The position numbers and the translations under genes were made by a program. The notes beneath the pieces were generated by a model that was not told where the DNA came from, searched no databases, and saw nothing but the letters and a program-made list of their open reading frames with translations. This document shows, piece after piece, positions 7,516-16,522 of a DNA stretch of 64,000 nt; position 1 is the stretch's first letter; each line of letters begins with the position of its first letter. The DNA comes from Bacillus salacetis (lineage in GTDB: Bacteria; Bacillota; Bacilli; Bacillales; Bacillaceae_B). The DNA lies in the NCBI RefSeq assembly GCF_003581585.1, contig NZ_QXIR01000018.1, positions 1 to 64,000 of the forward strand, given 5' to 3'.

Positions 7516-9396
7516 ATGATTGATTCAATATTATTCAACTTGATGCTCGTCGGGGTGCTGGGGATCTTTTCCCAGTGGGCGGCGTGGCGTTTCAGGCTGC
7601 CGGCTATAGTAGTGATGTCCATTGCCGGACTTTTGGCTGGTCCGTTCTTGGGTATCATCAATCCTCAGGAAGAGTTCGGGGATTTGTTTAAACCGATAAT
7701 TTCGATGGCAGTAGCCATTATCTTATTTGAAGGAAGCCTGAATTTGGACTTCCGGGAAGTGAAAGGACTGGGAAGGCCCGTTTTCCGGATTGTCACCATA
7801 GGAGCTTTCCTTGCCTGGATCCTGGGTTCTCTGGGAGCTCATTATGTAGCGGGGCTTTCCTGGGCAGTTGCGTTTGTAATAGGCGGGTTGTTTATTGTCA
7901 CAGGACCTACTGTCATACTGCCGATGTTGAGGCAGGCCAAATTAAAACCACGGCCGGCAGCCATTTTGAAATGGGAAGGAATTATTGTTGACCCATTCGG
8001 AGCCCTGCTGGCTGTTTTCGCTTTTGAGTTCATTCTCTTTTTCACGTCAGAGAAAGGGGCAGCAAACACACTCCTGATGTTCTTTCTCGCTTCCTTTTTC
8101 GCTGTGGTCCTAGGCTGGCTGTGCGGAAAAGGTGTCGGCTGGGTATTTGAACGAGGGCATGTGCCGGAATTCTTGAAATCACCTGTGGTATTCGTGGTCG
8201 TCCTTGCTTGCTTTACGATATCGGATCAGATTACCCATGAGACGGGACTGCTTGCTGTAACAGCAATGGGGATGACTCTGGCAAACATGCATATCTCTTC
8301 GATTGCCGATATGCGGCATTTTAAAGAAAACATATCCGTTCTGCTCATTTCGACCATCTTTGTCATGCTGACGGCATCGCTGTCGCTTGATACACTCATT
8401 GAGATCTTCAACTGGCGGATCATAGGTTTTGTTCTCTTGATGCTCTTCATCGTCCGACCATTGTCCATTTTTCTTTCCACCATTGGCACTGACCTTTCAT
8501 GGAAGGAGAAAACACTTGTCGGCTGGATTGCCCCAAGGGGAATTGTGGCCCTGACCGTTTCGAGTTATTTTGCATCGGTGCTTTTGGATACAGGATTTGA
8601 AGATGCCGCTGTCTTGACGTCGGTGACATTTGCACTTGTATTCGGTACTGTTGTAGTCCATGGATTTTCAATCGGATGGCTTGCGAAGAAGCTTGATCTT
8701 GCCATCAACGAAAGACCGGGAGTTTTGATTATTGGAGGAAGCAGCTTTTCTACCGAACTGGCGAAAACCTTGAAGGAACTCAAAACGCCTGTCATGATTG
8801 CAGATTCTTCATGGAAGAGGCTGTTTTCAGCAAGAAAAGCCGGCGTGCCTTTCTTCAGGGGGGAAATCCTCTCGGAACAGACGGAATATCATATGGATTT
8901 AACCCCTTATGAATATTTGCTCGCGACGACGGAAGTAGATTCATACAATGCTTTGGTTTGTACTACCTTCATCCCATCAATCGGCAGGACCAACCTTTTT
9001 CAATTATCCCTGAAAGGCAAAAGAAGCGATGATATAGAGGATCTGGTGCATACTCTTGGCGGAAGGATTCTTTTTCAGGAAGACGCCACCTGGGATGAAT
9101 TGAATAAGAGGATTGAACGCGGGGATATCATCAGAAAGACCAACATAACTGAGAAATATTCTTTTGAAGAGTATTTGCATGAAAGGGAAGAAAATACCAT
9201 CCTTCTCTTTGTGATGAAACCTTCTGGGAAGATTGAGTTCTTCTCGCCTGATGGTCCAGGAAAGGCAGAAGCGGGTGATGTCGTTGTCAGTCTGACCCAG
9301 CCATATAAGGAAATGAATAAAATTCAGGAAAAGCTTGTAGAGCAGCGGGAAAAACCCCTGAAGAAGGAAAAGGAAAATAAAACGAAACATAAATGA
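7516..9396 (+). CDS. Cation:proton antiporter with regulatory C-terminal domain
   Basis: This 626-residue protein has an N-terminal sodium/proton-exchanger domain of about twelve membrane helices (residues 1-395). The motif ILFEGSLNLDF and the intramembrane VDPFGALLAV stretch resemble CPA1/NhaP antiporters. Residues 400-500 form a Rossmann-like region (GVLIIGGSSFSTELAKTL) resembling a TrkA-N/RCK nucleotide-binding domain, and a lysine-rich tail follows. It would exchange Na+ or K+ for H+ across the cytoplasmic membrane. The ribosome site AAAGGAGAT is well placed. Ion specificity cannot be read from sequence. Confidence 0.85.
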   Translation: MIDSILFNLMLVGVLGIFSQWAAWRFRLPAIVVMSIAGLLAGPFLGIINPQEEFGDLFKPIISMAVAIILFEGSLNLDFREVKGLGRPVFRIVTIGAFLAWILGSLGAHYVAGLSWAVAFVIGGLFIVTGPTVILPMLRQAKLKPRPAAILKWEGIIVDPFGALLAVFAFEFILFFTSEKGAANTLLMFFLASFFAVVLGWLCGKGVGWVFERGHVPEFLKSPVVFVVVLACFTISDQITHETGLLAVTAMGMTLANMHISSIADMRHFKENISVLLISTIFVMLTASLSLDTLIEIFNWRIIGFVLLMLFIVRPLSIFLSTIGTDLSWKEKTLVGWIAPRGIVALTVSSYFASVLLDTGFEDAAVLTSVTFALVFGTVVVHGFSIGWLAKKLDLAINERPGVLIIGGSSFSTELAKTLKELKTPVMIADSSWKRLFSARKAGVPFFRGEILSEQTEYHMDLTPYEYLLATTEVDSYNALVCTTFIPSIGRTNLFQLSLKGKRSDDIEDLVHTLGGRILFQEDATWDELNKRIERGDIIRKTNITEKYSFEEYLHEREENTILLFVMKPSGKIEFFSPDGPGKAEAGDVVVSLTQPYKEMNKIQEKLVEQREKPLKKEKENKTKHK

Positions 9397-9441
9397 ACCC
9401 CTAAAAGGACTTTAAGGGTATCACAAATATAGACGAAATAA

Positions 9442-9480
9442 AGAAAGCAGGCTGGACGTTCTTAGTTCAGCCTGCTTTCT
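9442..9480. terminator. Bidirectional terminator
   Basis: AGAAAGCAGGCTG pairs with CAGCCTGCTTTCT. It lies between the antiporter gene and the convergent small ORF. Confidence 0.8.
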
Positions 9481-9544
9481 ATTTTGGGGCAGAAGCGGTA
9501 AACTGGATTGCTCCTTTGGCCATTTTTTTTAGTCGAAGAGATAG

Positions 9545-9679
9545 TTAGTTCTTCTTACCTTTTTCAGCGAGTAACTGCTTTACCTGATTGTAAGAGAGTC
9601 CGGACTGGTCATTCAGCCTCTTAACTTCTTCAATGTCCGTACCGGCCGCTGTGAACTTTTTATTCTTTCCTTCTTTCAT
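9545..9679 (-). CDS. Small basic protein, 44 aa, possibly gamma-type SASP-like
   Basis: The peptide starts MKEGKNKKFTAAGTDIEEV and continues with KRLNDQSGLSYNQVKQLL. It has a GGAGGTG ribosome site and begins 26 bases after the TspO-like gene, so they are probably co-transcribed. The AAGTDIEEVKRLN segment faintly recalls the repeats of gamma-type small acid-soluble spore proteins, but this is a weak impression. Otherwise it is an unrecognised conserved-looking small ORF, highly charged and without a membrane segment. Confidence 0.6.
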   Translation of the reverse strand: MKEGKNKKFTAAGTDIEEVKRLNDQSGLSYNQVKQLLAEKGKKN

Positions 9680-9705
9680 GTGGCACCTCCATGGTCTTAG
9701 GGTGT

Positions 9706-10443
9706 TCAGCCGCTTTTAGAAATATGCTGGGGGTACCTTATGAAAACAACCATCAAGAGAACAATCACGGCAACTGCATAGCTTATCCAGGAGAGCACGG
9801 GATGATCAGCCTGGTTATTGACACCTATGCCGATAACAGCCCACACAATTATGAGGGGATATATCCAATCCTTCTTTTTCACCCTGAAATACGCAGCTAG
9901 ACAAAAAGTCATCACGAGCAGGAAGACGGCCCAAAAGGCTTCCCCCAACCCAAATCCACCCCATTCCAGGTAAGTAAGGAAATAACTGATGTTGGCAACC
10001 GTAGCCACGCTGATCCATCCCAGATAAACGGAGAAAGGCAGCTGGTCAAAAAAGTTTCTGCGTAATTCCTTCACCTTCCTGTAAATGACGATCAGTGTGG
10101 ACAAAAGTGAAAGCATGATCAGGACAGAAAGACCAAAATAATTATAATGCCACATGAAAATCCAGGCGGAGTTCAACAAGCAAGTGGCAGCAAAGTACGG
10201 GCTGATGGCCTGATAGTAAAGGGAAGAACGATTCTTCCCGGTAATCTGCCTGATCACCCAAATTCCAAGCAAGAGGTAAATCAGGCTCCATATAGAAAAC
10301 ACGTAACCAGCAGGAGTGAAAAACACATCAAGCCGGTTTGAGATTTCCCCGGTGGTTTGACCATTCAAAGGGAGTGTGACGGCTAATGTGTTCATGACAA
10401 GGACAAGAATGAATGCTGCTATGTTTACCAATAATTTCGCCAA
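9706..10443 (-). CDS. TspO/MBR-like tryptophan-rich membrane protein
   Basis: This 245-residue protein has about seven hydrophobic segments. The features FFTPAGYVFSIWSLIYLLLGIW and LNSAWIFMWHYN are typical of tryptophan-rich sensory protein (TspO/MBR) relatives of the longer type. Family members bind porphyrins or other hydrophobic ligands in the membrane; the ligand here is unknown. The start is TTG at 10443, 7 bases after GGAGGTATC. A small ORF follows in the same direction after 26 bases. Confidence 0.7.
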   Translation of the reverse strand: MAKLLVNIAAFILVLVMNTLAVTLPLNGQTTGEISNRLDVFFTPAGYVFSIWSLIYLLLGIWVIRQITGKNRSSLYYQAISPYFAATCLLNSAWIFMWHYNYFGLSVLIMLSLLSTLIVIYRKVKELRRNFFDQLPFSVYLGWISVATVANISYFLTYLEWGGFGLGEAFWAVFLLVMTFCLAAYFRVKKKDWIYPLIIVWAVIGIGVNNQADHPVLSWISYAVAVIVLLMVVFIRYPQHISKSG

Positions 10444-10604
10444 GGTGATACCTCCAGTTTTTTTATCATACCCATACTATTCCACCTGGCTGCCATTAGA
10501 AACACTTCAATGCTTTTTTAAAAACAAAAGCAAGAATAGTCGGAAAATGGTAAACTATATATATACATAGAAAGATTACATATTTAAAAGGGGAGAATTT
10601 CAAA

Positions 10605-12377
10605 ATGACGTACTCTGATGTATGGGATTTAGATGTATTCTTTGAAGGGGGAAGCACTTCACTGCAGTTCAAGGAACACCTGGAAACACTGGATAGAAAG
10701 AAAGCGGGGTTTGCCCGGAATGAAAAAGCATTCCAAGCTCCGCAATCCAAGGCTGACAGCAGTAAGGTTGCCACCATGATTGAAGAAGCAAAAGAAGTGA
10801 TGCTTTACCTCCGCCAGGCAGGGGCTTTCATCGGCTGCTTAGAGGCACAGGACATGAAGGACAGGGGAGCGGACGCCCTCCGCGGTAAATTGACCTCTGC
10901 AAGTGCTGATTTCCAGGTGGCCTTCAACAGCTTTCAGCAAAAATTATCGGAAACCCAGGAAGATGTTTGGGAAGAGCTTCTAAGGACAGAACATCTTTCG
11001 GAATTGATATTTGTATTGAATGAATGGCGTGAAAAAGCCAAGGATAAATTATCAAGCGGCGAAGAAGCTCTCATTCAATCTCTCTCGATCGATGGATATC
11101 ACGGCTGGGGGCAGATGTATGACACGATTGTCGGCAGTATGGAAATTCCTTATGATGGAGAACAACTATCTATCGGACAGGCAAATAACCTAAGCTCCCA
11201 TCAAGATGAAAAAGTCAGAAAAGAAATATTTGACCTTCTGGAAAAAGCATGGACTGATAAAGAAGAATTATTTGCGAAAACATTGAACCACCTTGCAGGA
11301 TTCCGATTGAATGTCTACAAAAAGCGCGGATGGGACGAGGTGCTTAAGGAACCGCTGGAGTATAACCGCATGAAAAAAGAAACACTTGAAGCCATGTGGG
11401 GAGCGATTTCAAAAAATAAGGCCCCGTTCGTTAAGTACCTTGACCGGAAAGCGAAAATGCTGGGCAAGGAAAAAATGGACTGGTATAACATGGATGCCCC
11501 TGTAGCAGAATCCAGCTCCAGCATGTCCTATAACGAAGGTGCGGAATTCATTCTGAAACACTTTGGCAGATTTGGAACAGAGATGGCTGATTTTGCCCAA
11601 AAGGCGTTCGAAGACCGATGGATTGAAGCAGAAGACCGCGCCGGCAAAAGGCCTGGCGGATTCTGTACTTCCTTTCCGTTAAGCGAACAATCTCGCATTT
11701 TCATGACCTATTCAGGCAGCATGTCAAATGTAGCTACGCTGGCCCATGAACTGGGCCACGCTTTCCATTCGTATGCTCTAAGGCCGATGCACACACTTAA
11801 CAGGAATTATGCCATGAATGTAGCAGAGACTGCTTCAACTTTTGCAGAGATGATAGTGGCAGACGCAGCTGTTAAAGAAGCCCAGACGAAAGAAGAAAAA
11901 ATTGCATTGGTGGAAGATAAGCTGCAAAGGAGTGTGGCTTTCTTCATGAATATCCATGCACGCTTCCTATTTGAAACACGCTTCTATGAGGAACGGAAAA
12001 ACGGGCTGGTTTCAGCTGAAAGACTGAATGAACTGATGACGGAAGCTCAAAAAGAAGCATATGCCGGTGCCCTGGATGAAGCCCATCCACACTTCTGGGC
12101 ATCCAAGCTGCATTTCTATATTTCCGGTGTGCCATTCTATAACTTTCCATACACATTCGGTTATTTATTCTCATTGAGCATATATGCTAAAGCATTGGAA
12201 GCTGAAGAGAACTATGAAGAGAAATATATGGCCCTCCTTCGTGACACGGCAGTCATGACTGTTGAAGAACTCGCAATGAAGCATCTTGGAGAGGACATAA
12301 CGAAAGAGGCTTTCTGGGAAAAGGGTATCGCCCTTTGTATCAAAGATGTAGAAGAATTTTTGAGTTTAACTGAATGA
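10605..12377 (+). CDS. M3 family oligoendopeptidase (PepF-like)
   Basis: This 590-residue cytoplasmic zinc metallopeptidase would cleave short peptides. The HEXXH zinc site is HELGH at residues 381-385, followed by a downstream NVAETAST segment supplying the third ligand. The start MTYSDVWDLDVFF is typical of the M3B oligoendopeptidase subgroup. Length is normal. A GGGGAG ribosome site precedes the ATG. It is monocistronic, ending at a terminator at 12386-12414. It could be annotated as pepF, but paralogues exist, so no symbol is given. Confidence 0.9.
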   Translation: MTYSDVWDLDVFFEGGSTSLQFKEHLETLDRKKAGFARNEKAFQAPQSKADSSKVATMIEEAKEVMLYLRQAGAFIGCLEAQDMKDRGADALRGKLTSASADFQVAFNSFQQKLSETQEDVWEELLRTEHLSELIFVLNEWREKAKDKLSSGEEALIQSLSIDGYHGWGQMYDTIVGSMEIPYDGEQLSIGQANNLSSHQDEKVRKEIFDLLEKAWTDKEELFAKTLNHLAGFRLNVYKKRGWDEVLKEPLEYNRMKKETLEAMWGAISKNKAPFVKYLDRKAKMLGKEKMDWYNMDAPVAESSSSMSYNEGAEFILKHFGRFGTEMADFAQKAFEDRWIEAEDRAGKRPGGFCTSFPLSEQSRIFMTYSGSMSNVATLAHELGHAFHSYALRPMHTLNRNYAMNVAETASTFAEMIVADAAVKEAQTKEEKIALVEDKLQRSVAFFMNIHARFLFETRFYEERKNGLVSAERLNELMTEAQKEAYAGALDEAHPHFWASKLHFYISGVPFYNFPYTFGYLFSLSIYAKALEAEENYEEKYMALLRDTAVMTVEELAMKHLGEDITKEAFWEKGIALCIKDVEEFLSLTE

Positions 12378-12385
12378 ACGTCGAA

Positions 12386-12414
12386 GGCCGGTCCGCTTGC
12401 GGGCTGGTTTTTTT
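12386..12414 (+). terminator. Terminator of the M3 oligopeptidase gene
   Basis: GGCCGGTCCGC pairs, with G-T wobbles, to GCGGGCTGGTT, followed by a T-run. Confidence 0.75.
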
Positions 12415-12418
12415 ATTG

Positions 12419-12515
12419 TGCTCTTTTCGTAAACTTTGTTGATATTCAATATAAATTTTAAATAATGCCCTGATAATCGCCGTAAAAACCTCGGTGAGAA
12501 GGAAAGAAAAGAGCC
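12419..12515 (+). mobile_element. MITE-like element, copy B (97-bp half element)
   Basis: It matches the left half of the full-length element up to GGAAAGAAAAGAGCC and stops there. It is bounded by GCTCTTTTCG and GAAAAGAGCC, which form a short inverted repeat. No clear target duplication is seen (TTTTATTG against TTTTTAAA). It lies between the oligopeptidase terminator and the lia promoter. Confidence 0.65.
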
Positions 12516-12570
12516 TTTTTAAAAACACCTTTTTAAATTCCGATAACTTACAGTCTTATGTCCTCTAAGC

Positions 12571-12611
12571 CTAAGGTCTTAGTTGAAAATAAAGCTCAGG
12601 CTCGTTATGAA
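12571..12611 (+). promoter_or_regulatory. Candidate lia promoter with LiaR-type dyad
   Basis: CTAAG-GT-CTTAG (12571-12582) is a short dyad placed immediately before a -35-like TTGAAA (12583-12588), which is 17 bp from TATGAA (12606-12611). The weak -10 and operator-proximal layout fit an activator-dependent LiaR promoter, but LiaR binding here is inference. Confidence 0.35.
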
Positions 12612-12708
12612 AAATATGAAGGAAAGGTACTATAGAGACATGGAAACGAAAGAACAAATGATTCTTTTGGAAATAGGCTGGACACCCAGTCTTAAAGGAG
12701 GAAGGAAC

Positions 12709-13053
12709 ATGAAAAAATTTGGTTTACTGGTATTGGGAGGAATCGCAGCGATTGTACTTCTTGCTAATATGGGGCCGATGATCGGCCTTGCGATCAGTCT
12801 CCTGGTCCTTTATTACTCATTCAAACAGTTTGTGAAGACCGATTCGACTTTTGCAAAAGTCATTTGGGCTGTCATCGGGCTTGCGGCACTAAGTGCATCT
12901 GCGGCCAACTTCCCGGCCATCATCGGTATCGCAGCGATTTACCTGCTGTATGTTGTCATCAAACAGTGGAAACAGGAAAAACCTGAAATCACCGAAAGCG
13001 GCGACCCTTTCACAAACTTTGAAAAAGAATGGGCAAACCTGAAAAACAACTAA
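12709..13053 (+). CDS. liaI: LiaI-like small membrane protein
   Basis: This 114-residue protein has hydrophobic segments at about residues 4-20, 22-38 and 50-88, then a polar tail with DPFTNFEKEW. It is the first gene of the lia operon, 20 bases before liaH. In B. subtilis LiaI is the membrane anchor for the phage-shock-type protein LiaH. The ATG at 12709 follows an AAAGGAGGAAGG ribosome site. The frame is open from 12583, but nothing supports that earlier start. The sequence differs from B. subtilis LiaI, so the name rests mainly on position and architecture. Confidence 0.65.
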   Translation: MKKFGLLVLGGIAAIVLLANMGPMIGLAISLLVLYYSFKQFVKTDSTFAKVIWAVIGLAALSASAANFPAIIGIAAIYLLYVVIKQWKQEKPEITESGDPFTNFEKEWANLKNN

Positions 13054-13073
13054 ACACAAGGAGAGATAAAAAC

Positions 13074-13724
13074 ATGGCAAACTTATTCAACCGATTAAAA
13101 GATTCTATCACATCAGATTTTCACGAAATGCTTGATCAAAAGGAAAAGAAAAACCCAATTGCAATGCTGAACCAGTACCTTCGGGAATGTGAAACGGAAG
13201 TAGAGAAAGTAAGAAAGCTGGTTGAACGCCAGTATCTATTAAAACAGGAATTCGAAAAGAAATATGCGGAAACCCAAAAGCTTGCAGATAAAAGAAAATA
13301 TCAGGCAGAAGTTGCTTCACAGGCAGGCGAAACCGAGCTATATGAATTTGCATTGAGTGAACATGATCACTTTGCAGAGAGAGCTGAACGAATACAGCAC
13401 TCGCTGGATGAAGCTGTTAAGGGTCTGGAAGAGCTTGAGAAAAAGTATGAAGAAATGAAACACAAATTGAAGGATATGTATATCAAGCGGATGGAGCTGA
13501 TGGGACGTGAAAATATCGCCAGGGCAAATCATCGAATGAACAAGGTCTTGGAATCCTCTGAAGGATATACAGACAAATCATTCTCCAGATTCGAAGAAAT
13601 GGAAGCCTATCTTGAACGTCTGGAGCATGGAGTGAACACTTCTTATTACAGAAACAGCATTGACGGCAGGATTGCCCAGCTGGAAAAACAAATGAAAAAC
13701 GAAGAAACCCATTCTATTTCATAG
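13074..13724 (+). CDS. liaH: PspA/IM30 family envelope-stress protein LiaH
   Basis: This 216-residue protein is almost entirely helical and coiled-coil, with the PspA-family beginning MANLFNRLKDSITSDFHEML. LiaH forms large rings at the membrane under cell-wall antibiotic stress. The ATG at 13074 follows AAGGAGAG. It lies 20 bases after liaI and is separated from liaF by a terminator (13742-13769). That arrangement would allow strong liaIH expression with partial read-through into the regulatory genes. Confidence 0.85.
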   Translation: MANLFNRLKDSITSDFHEMLDQKEKKNPIAMLNQYLRECETEVEKVRKLVERQYLLKQEFEKKYAETQKLADKRKYQAEVASQAGETELYEFALSEHDHFAERAERIQHSLDEAVKGLEELEKKYEEMKHKLKDMYIKRMELMGRENIARANHRMNKVLESSEGYTDKSFSRFEEMEAYLERLEHGVNTSYYRNSIDGRIAQLEKQMKNEETHSIS

Positions 13725-13741
13725 TAAAATCATGGTATTCT

Positions 13742-13769
13742 AAAAAGGCGCAGTCTTCTGCGTCTTTTT
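13742..13769 (+). terminator. Intra-operon terminator between liaH and liaF
   Basis: AAAAAGGCGCAG pairs with CTGCGTCTTTTT across a four-base loop. It would attenuate read-through from liaIH to liaFSR. Confidence 0.8.
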
Positions 13770-13820
13770 GGAAGTTTCAAATCTAAGATTTAGAAAATAA
13801 AACGAAAGGAGGATTCCCCC

Positions 13821-14552
13821 ATGTTGAATAAATTCAGGACGGAGCGATTCAGCTGGATCCTATTGATTGGTATCATCATGCTTCTGTTTGAAATGTCTTT
13901 TTATGATGGGGGAGTCGTTTTCTTTCTGCTAATCACTTTTGGATGCATATACTTTGGAAGAAAAAGGCTTCCTCGCACATCAGGAAAACTATTATTTTGG
14001 TTCGGGGTCATCAGTCTATCCCTGACCATACTCAACACAATGGCCTTCAAATTCTTTTTACTGGCTCTATTAGTCATGGTCATCCTCCGGTTTGCTGATT
14101 CAAAGAAGAATCCTTCAAAGGTGGAACCGCAAATCAAGCAGACCTTCCATGAGGGGGGAGAACCTGTATACATCAAAAGAGCGACCCTTCAAAACGTATG
14201 GTTCGGCCGACTGCAGACGCCGGAGCATGTCTACGAATGGAATGACATTAACATACAGGGCGGCATCGGCGATACAGTCATCGATCTAGGGAATACTGTA
14301 CTTCCTAAAGGGACATCTGTGGTCTCTGTGCGCCATATACTTGGCAATATCGTCATCCTCGTTCCTTATGATATTGAAGTGAGCATCCATCATAATGGAT
14401 TGGCTGGCGCAATCACTATTTTTGACAGAATTGAACCAAAATCATTTAACCAGTCAGTTTATTACCAAACAAGTGAATTTGATCAAGCTCCTCAGAAAGT
14501 GAAAGTCATCACATCTCTGGCTGTTGGAGATCTCGAGGTGAAAAGAGTATGA
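13821..14552 (+). CDS. liaF: LiaF, inhibitor of the LiaRS two-component system
   Basis: This 243-residue protein has three or four N-terminal membrane segments (residues 12-90) and a soluble C-terminal domain of beta character with GGIGDTVIDLGNTVLPKGTS, typical of LiaF/VraT. LiaF keeps LiaS inactive without cell-wall stress. The start follows AAAGGAGGATTCCCCC. Its stop overlaps the liaS start (ATGA), so translation is coupled. A liaG gene, present in B. subtilis between liaH and liaF, is absent. Confidence 0.9.
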   Translation: MLNKFRTERFSWILLIGIIMLLFEMSFYDGGVVFFLLITFGCIYFGRKRLPRTSGKLLFWFGVISLSLTILNTMAFKFFLLALLVMVILRFADSKKNPSKVEPQIKQTFHEGGEPVYIKRATLQNVWFGRLQTPEHVYEWNDINIQGGIGDTVIDLGNTVLPKGTSVVSVRHILGNIVILVPYDIEVSIHHNGLAGAITIFDRIEPKSFNQSVYYQTSEFDQAPQKVKVITSLAVGDLEVKRV

Positions 14553-15595
14553 GTATTCTTAAGCGCCAGATACTCTTCAGCCTTACCTTGTCATTCGTCT
14601 TGCTTATCGTATTTACTGGCATTTTCACCTTCATCTTTCCCCTTCCGGACTGGCAATTTTTTATCAAAAAAGAAATCATGGATATCCCCTTGATTGTTTA
14701 TATCCCGGTTATCACTATGATCATTGGGTTATCAGGGGGGATCTGGACAGCTCTCCCATTGAGGAAAAAACTGTACGATATTCAAACGGGCGTCATGAAC
14801 ATTGAACAGGGCCGCTTGATCGATGCCGGTAAAGCCTTCAATATTGTTGAATTGTCCGGTGTTTGGGACAGACTGAACAAAGTACAGGAGCAAATAAACA
14901 AAAGGACAAAGCAAACACAAAAACTTGTGAATGAAAAAGCGGAAGAACAAGAGAAAAGGATCCAGGAAATCGTCTCTCAAGAAAGAAACAGGCTGGCAAG
15001 GGAACTCCATGATTCTGTCAGCCAGCAATTGTTTGCTGCTTCCATGATGATGTCGGCAATCACTGAGTTAAGACCTGAGGAAGCCAACGAGACTGAGTCA
15101 AAACAGCTGAAGATGGTCGAAGGAATGATCAACCAGTCTCAGCTGGAAATGAGGGCGCTGCTTCTTCATCTGCGTCCTGCAGCGTTGAAAGGAAAGACCT
15201 TGCAGGAAGGAATTAAAGAACTATTAGTAGAACTATCTAACAAGGTGCCCATGGAAGTAGACTGGAGGATAGAAGAGATCGATTTGGATAAAGGAATCGA
15301 AGATCACTTATTCAGGATCCTTCAGGAATCCGTTTCGAATACGCTGAGGCATTCCAAGGCTGCCTCATTTGAAGTCATCTTGATTAAAAGGGATTCCCTT
15401 GTCATCCTGAGGGTTATGGACGATGGCATCGGATTTGACAGCGAGAAAGAGAAAACAGGATCATATGGCTTGCAGAACATGCAGGAACGCGCTTTGGAAA
15501 TTGGCGGTTCATTAAAGATTGTCAGTGTACCAAATAAAGGAACCAGGCTTGAAGTGAAAGTTCCACTGGTGGAAACAGAGGGTGATAAAGAATGA
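14549..15595 (+). CDS. liaS: Sensor histidine kinase LiaS
   Basis: This 348-residue HPK7-type kinase has two membrane helices (about residues 8-30 and 48-68) with a short extracellular loop. These are followed by a HAMP-like region, the H-box RLARELHDSVSQQ with phospho-acceptor His154, an N-box (HLFRILQESVSNTLRH) and a G-box (DDGIGFDSEKE). It senses envelope stress together with LiaF and phosphorylates LiaR. It overlaps liaF and liaR by 4 bases each. Confidence 0.93.
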   Translation: MSILKRQILFSLTLSFVLLIVFTGIFTFIFPLPDWQFFIKKEIMDIPLIVYIPVITMIIGLSGGIWTALPLRKKLYDIQTGVMNIEQGRLIDAGKAFNIVELSGVWDRLNKVQEQINKRTKQTQKLVNEKAEEQEKRIQEIVSQERNRLARELHDSVSQQLFAASMMMSAITELRPEEANETESKQLKMVEGMINQSQLEMRALLLHLRPAALKGKTLQEGIKELLVELSNKVPMEVDWRIEEIDLDKGIEDHLFRILQESVSNTLRHSKAASFEVILIKRDSLVILRVMDDGIGFDSEKEKTGSYGLQNMQERALEIGGSLKIVSVPNKGTRLEVKVPLVETEGDKE

Positions 15596-16224
15596 TAAGA
15601 GTTCTATTTGTTGATGATCATGAAATGGTAAGAATCGGTGTCACTTCCTACTTGACCGCCCAGCCGGATATCCAGGTGGTAGCAGAGGCGGATGACGGCA
15701 GTACAGCGATTGATCTTGCACTTGAACACAAGCCCGATATCATTTTAATGGATCTCGTCATGAAAGAGATGGATGGCATAGAGGCCACCCGCCGGATTAT
15801 TGAGAGATGGCCAGAAGCCAAAATCATCATTGTCACCAGCTTCCTCGACGACGATAAGGTATACCCTGCATTGGAAGCGGGGGCAACAAGTTATATGCTG
15901 AAGACGTCAAAGGCGAGCGAGATTGCCGATGCTGTCCGTGCTACCTATGAAGGGCAGACTGTGCTCGAACCGGAGGTTACCGGCAAAATGATGTTGAAAA
16001 TGAGAGGAAGGAACACCTCCCTGCCTCACGAAGAATTAACCAATCGGGAGATGGAAATCCTTTTGCTCATGACAGAGGGGAAGACTAATCAGGAAATAGC
16101 GGATGAACTTTTCATCGCCTTGAAAACAGTCAAAACCCATGTCAGCAATATCCTGGGGAAATTAGATGTAGCGGACAGGACCCAGGCAGTCATCTATGCT
16201 TTTAAACACGCGCTGGTTGAATAA
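15592..16224 (+). CDS. liaR: Response regulator LiaR
   Basis: This 210-residue NarL/LuxR-type regulator has a receiver domain (residues 1-120) with phospho-acceptor Asp54 in DIILMDLVMKEMDG and Lys104-type lysine in SYMLKTS. The C-terminal LuxR helix-turn-helix contains LTNREMEILLLMTEGKTNQE. It activates the lia promoter. It overlaps liaS by ATGA, and a strong terminator follows. Confidence 0.93.
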   Translation: MIRVLFVDDHEMVRIGVTSYLTAQPDIQVVAEADDGSTAIDLALEHKPDIILMDLVMKEMDGIEATRRIIERWPEAKIIIVTSFLDDDKVYPALEAGATSYMLKTSKASEIADAVRATYEGQTVLEPEVTGKMMLKMRGRNTSLPHEELTNREMEILLLMTEGKTNQEIADELFIALKTVKTHVSNILGKLDVADRTQAVIYAFKHALVE

Positions 16225-16226
16225 AA

Positions 16227-16273
16227 AGCTGTTTCATCCTGGGGGACTCCGGATGAAACAGCTTCTTTTTTTT
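16227..16273 (+). terminator. Terminator of the lia operon
   Basis: AGCTGTTTCATCC pairs with GGATGAAACAGCT, followed by a long T-run. Confidence 0.85.
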
Positions 16274-16274
16274 A

Positions 16275-16468
16275 GGCTCTTTTCGTAAACTTTGTTACTA
16301 TTCAATATAAAATTTCAACTAATTTCCTGGTATATCGTCGTAAAAACCCCTGGTGAGAAGGAAAGAAAAGAGCTGCTCGTTCGCTTTCGGGAGTTAAACC
16401 TTTGTATACAGGGGAAAAATCCGGCACCCGGGATTTTTCCTAAGCCAGCAATCATCTGCGGGGAACCC
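16275..16468 (+). mobile_element. MITE-like element, copy C (about 194 bp, decayed right end)
   Basis: The left end is GGCTCTTTTCGTAAACTTTG. The inner GGAAAAATCC/GGATTTTTCC pair is intact. The right end has diverged (ATCTGCGGGGAACCC instead of ATATGCGAAAACAGCC), and no target duplication is recognisable, which suggests an old insertion. It directly abuts the lia terminator. Confidence 0.75.
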
Positions 16469-16522
16469 AAGTATGAAATATCCACTTTCCTGCGGAGATT
16501 TCAAAATGCTTGATCAAACCTG

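Noticed and set aside
12583-12708. N-terminal extension of the LiaI frame
   Set aside because: The first ATG overlaps the candidate -35 and lacks a ribosome site; the ATG at 12709 has an excellent one.
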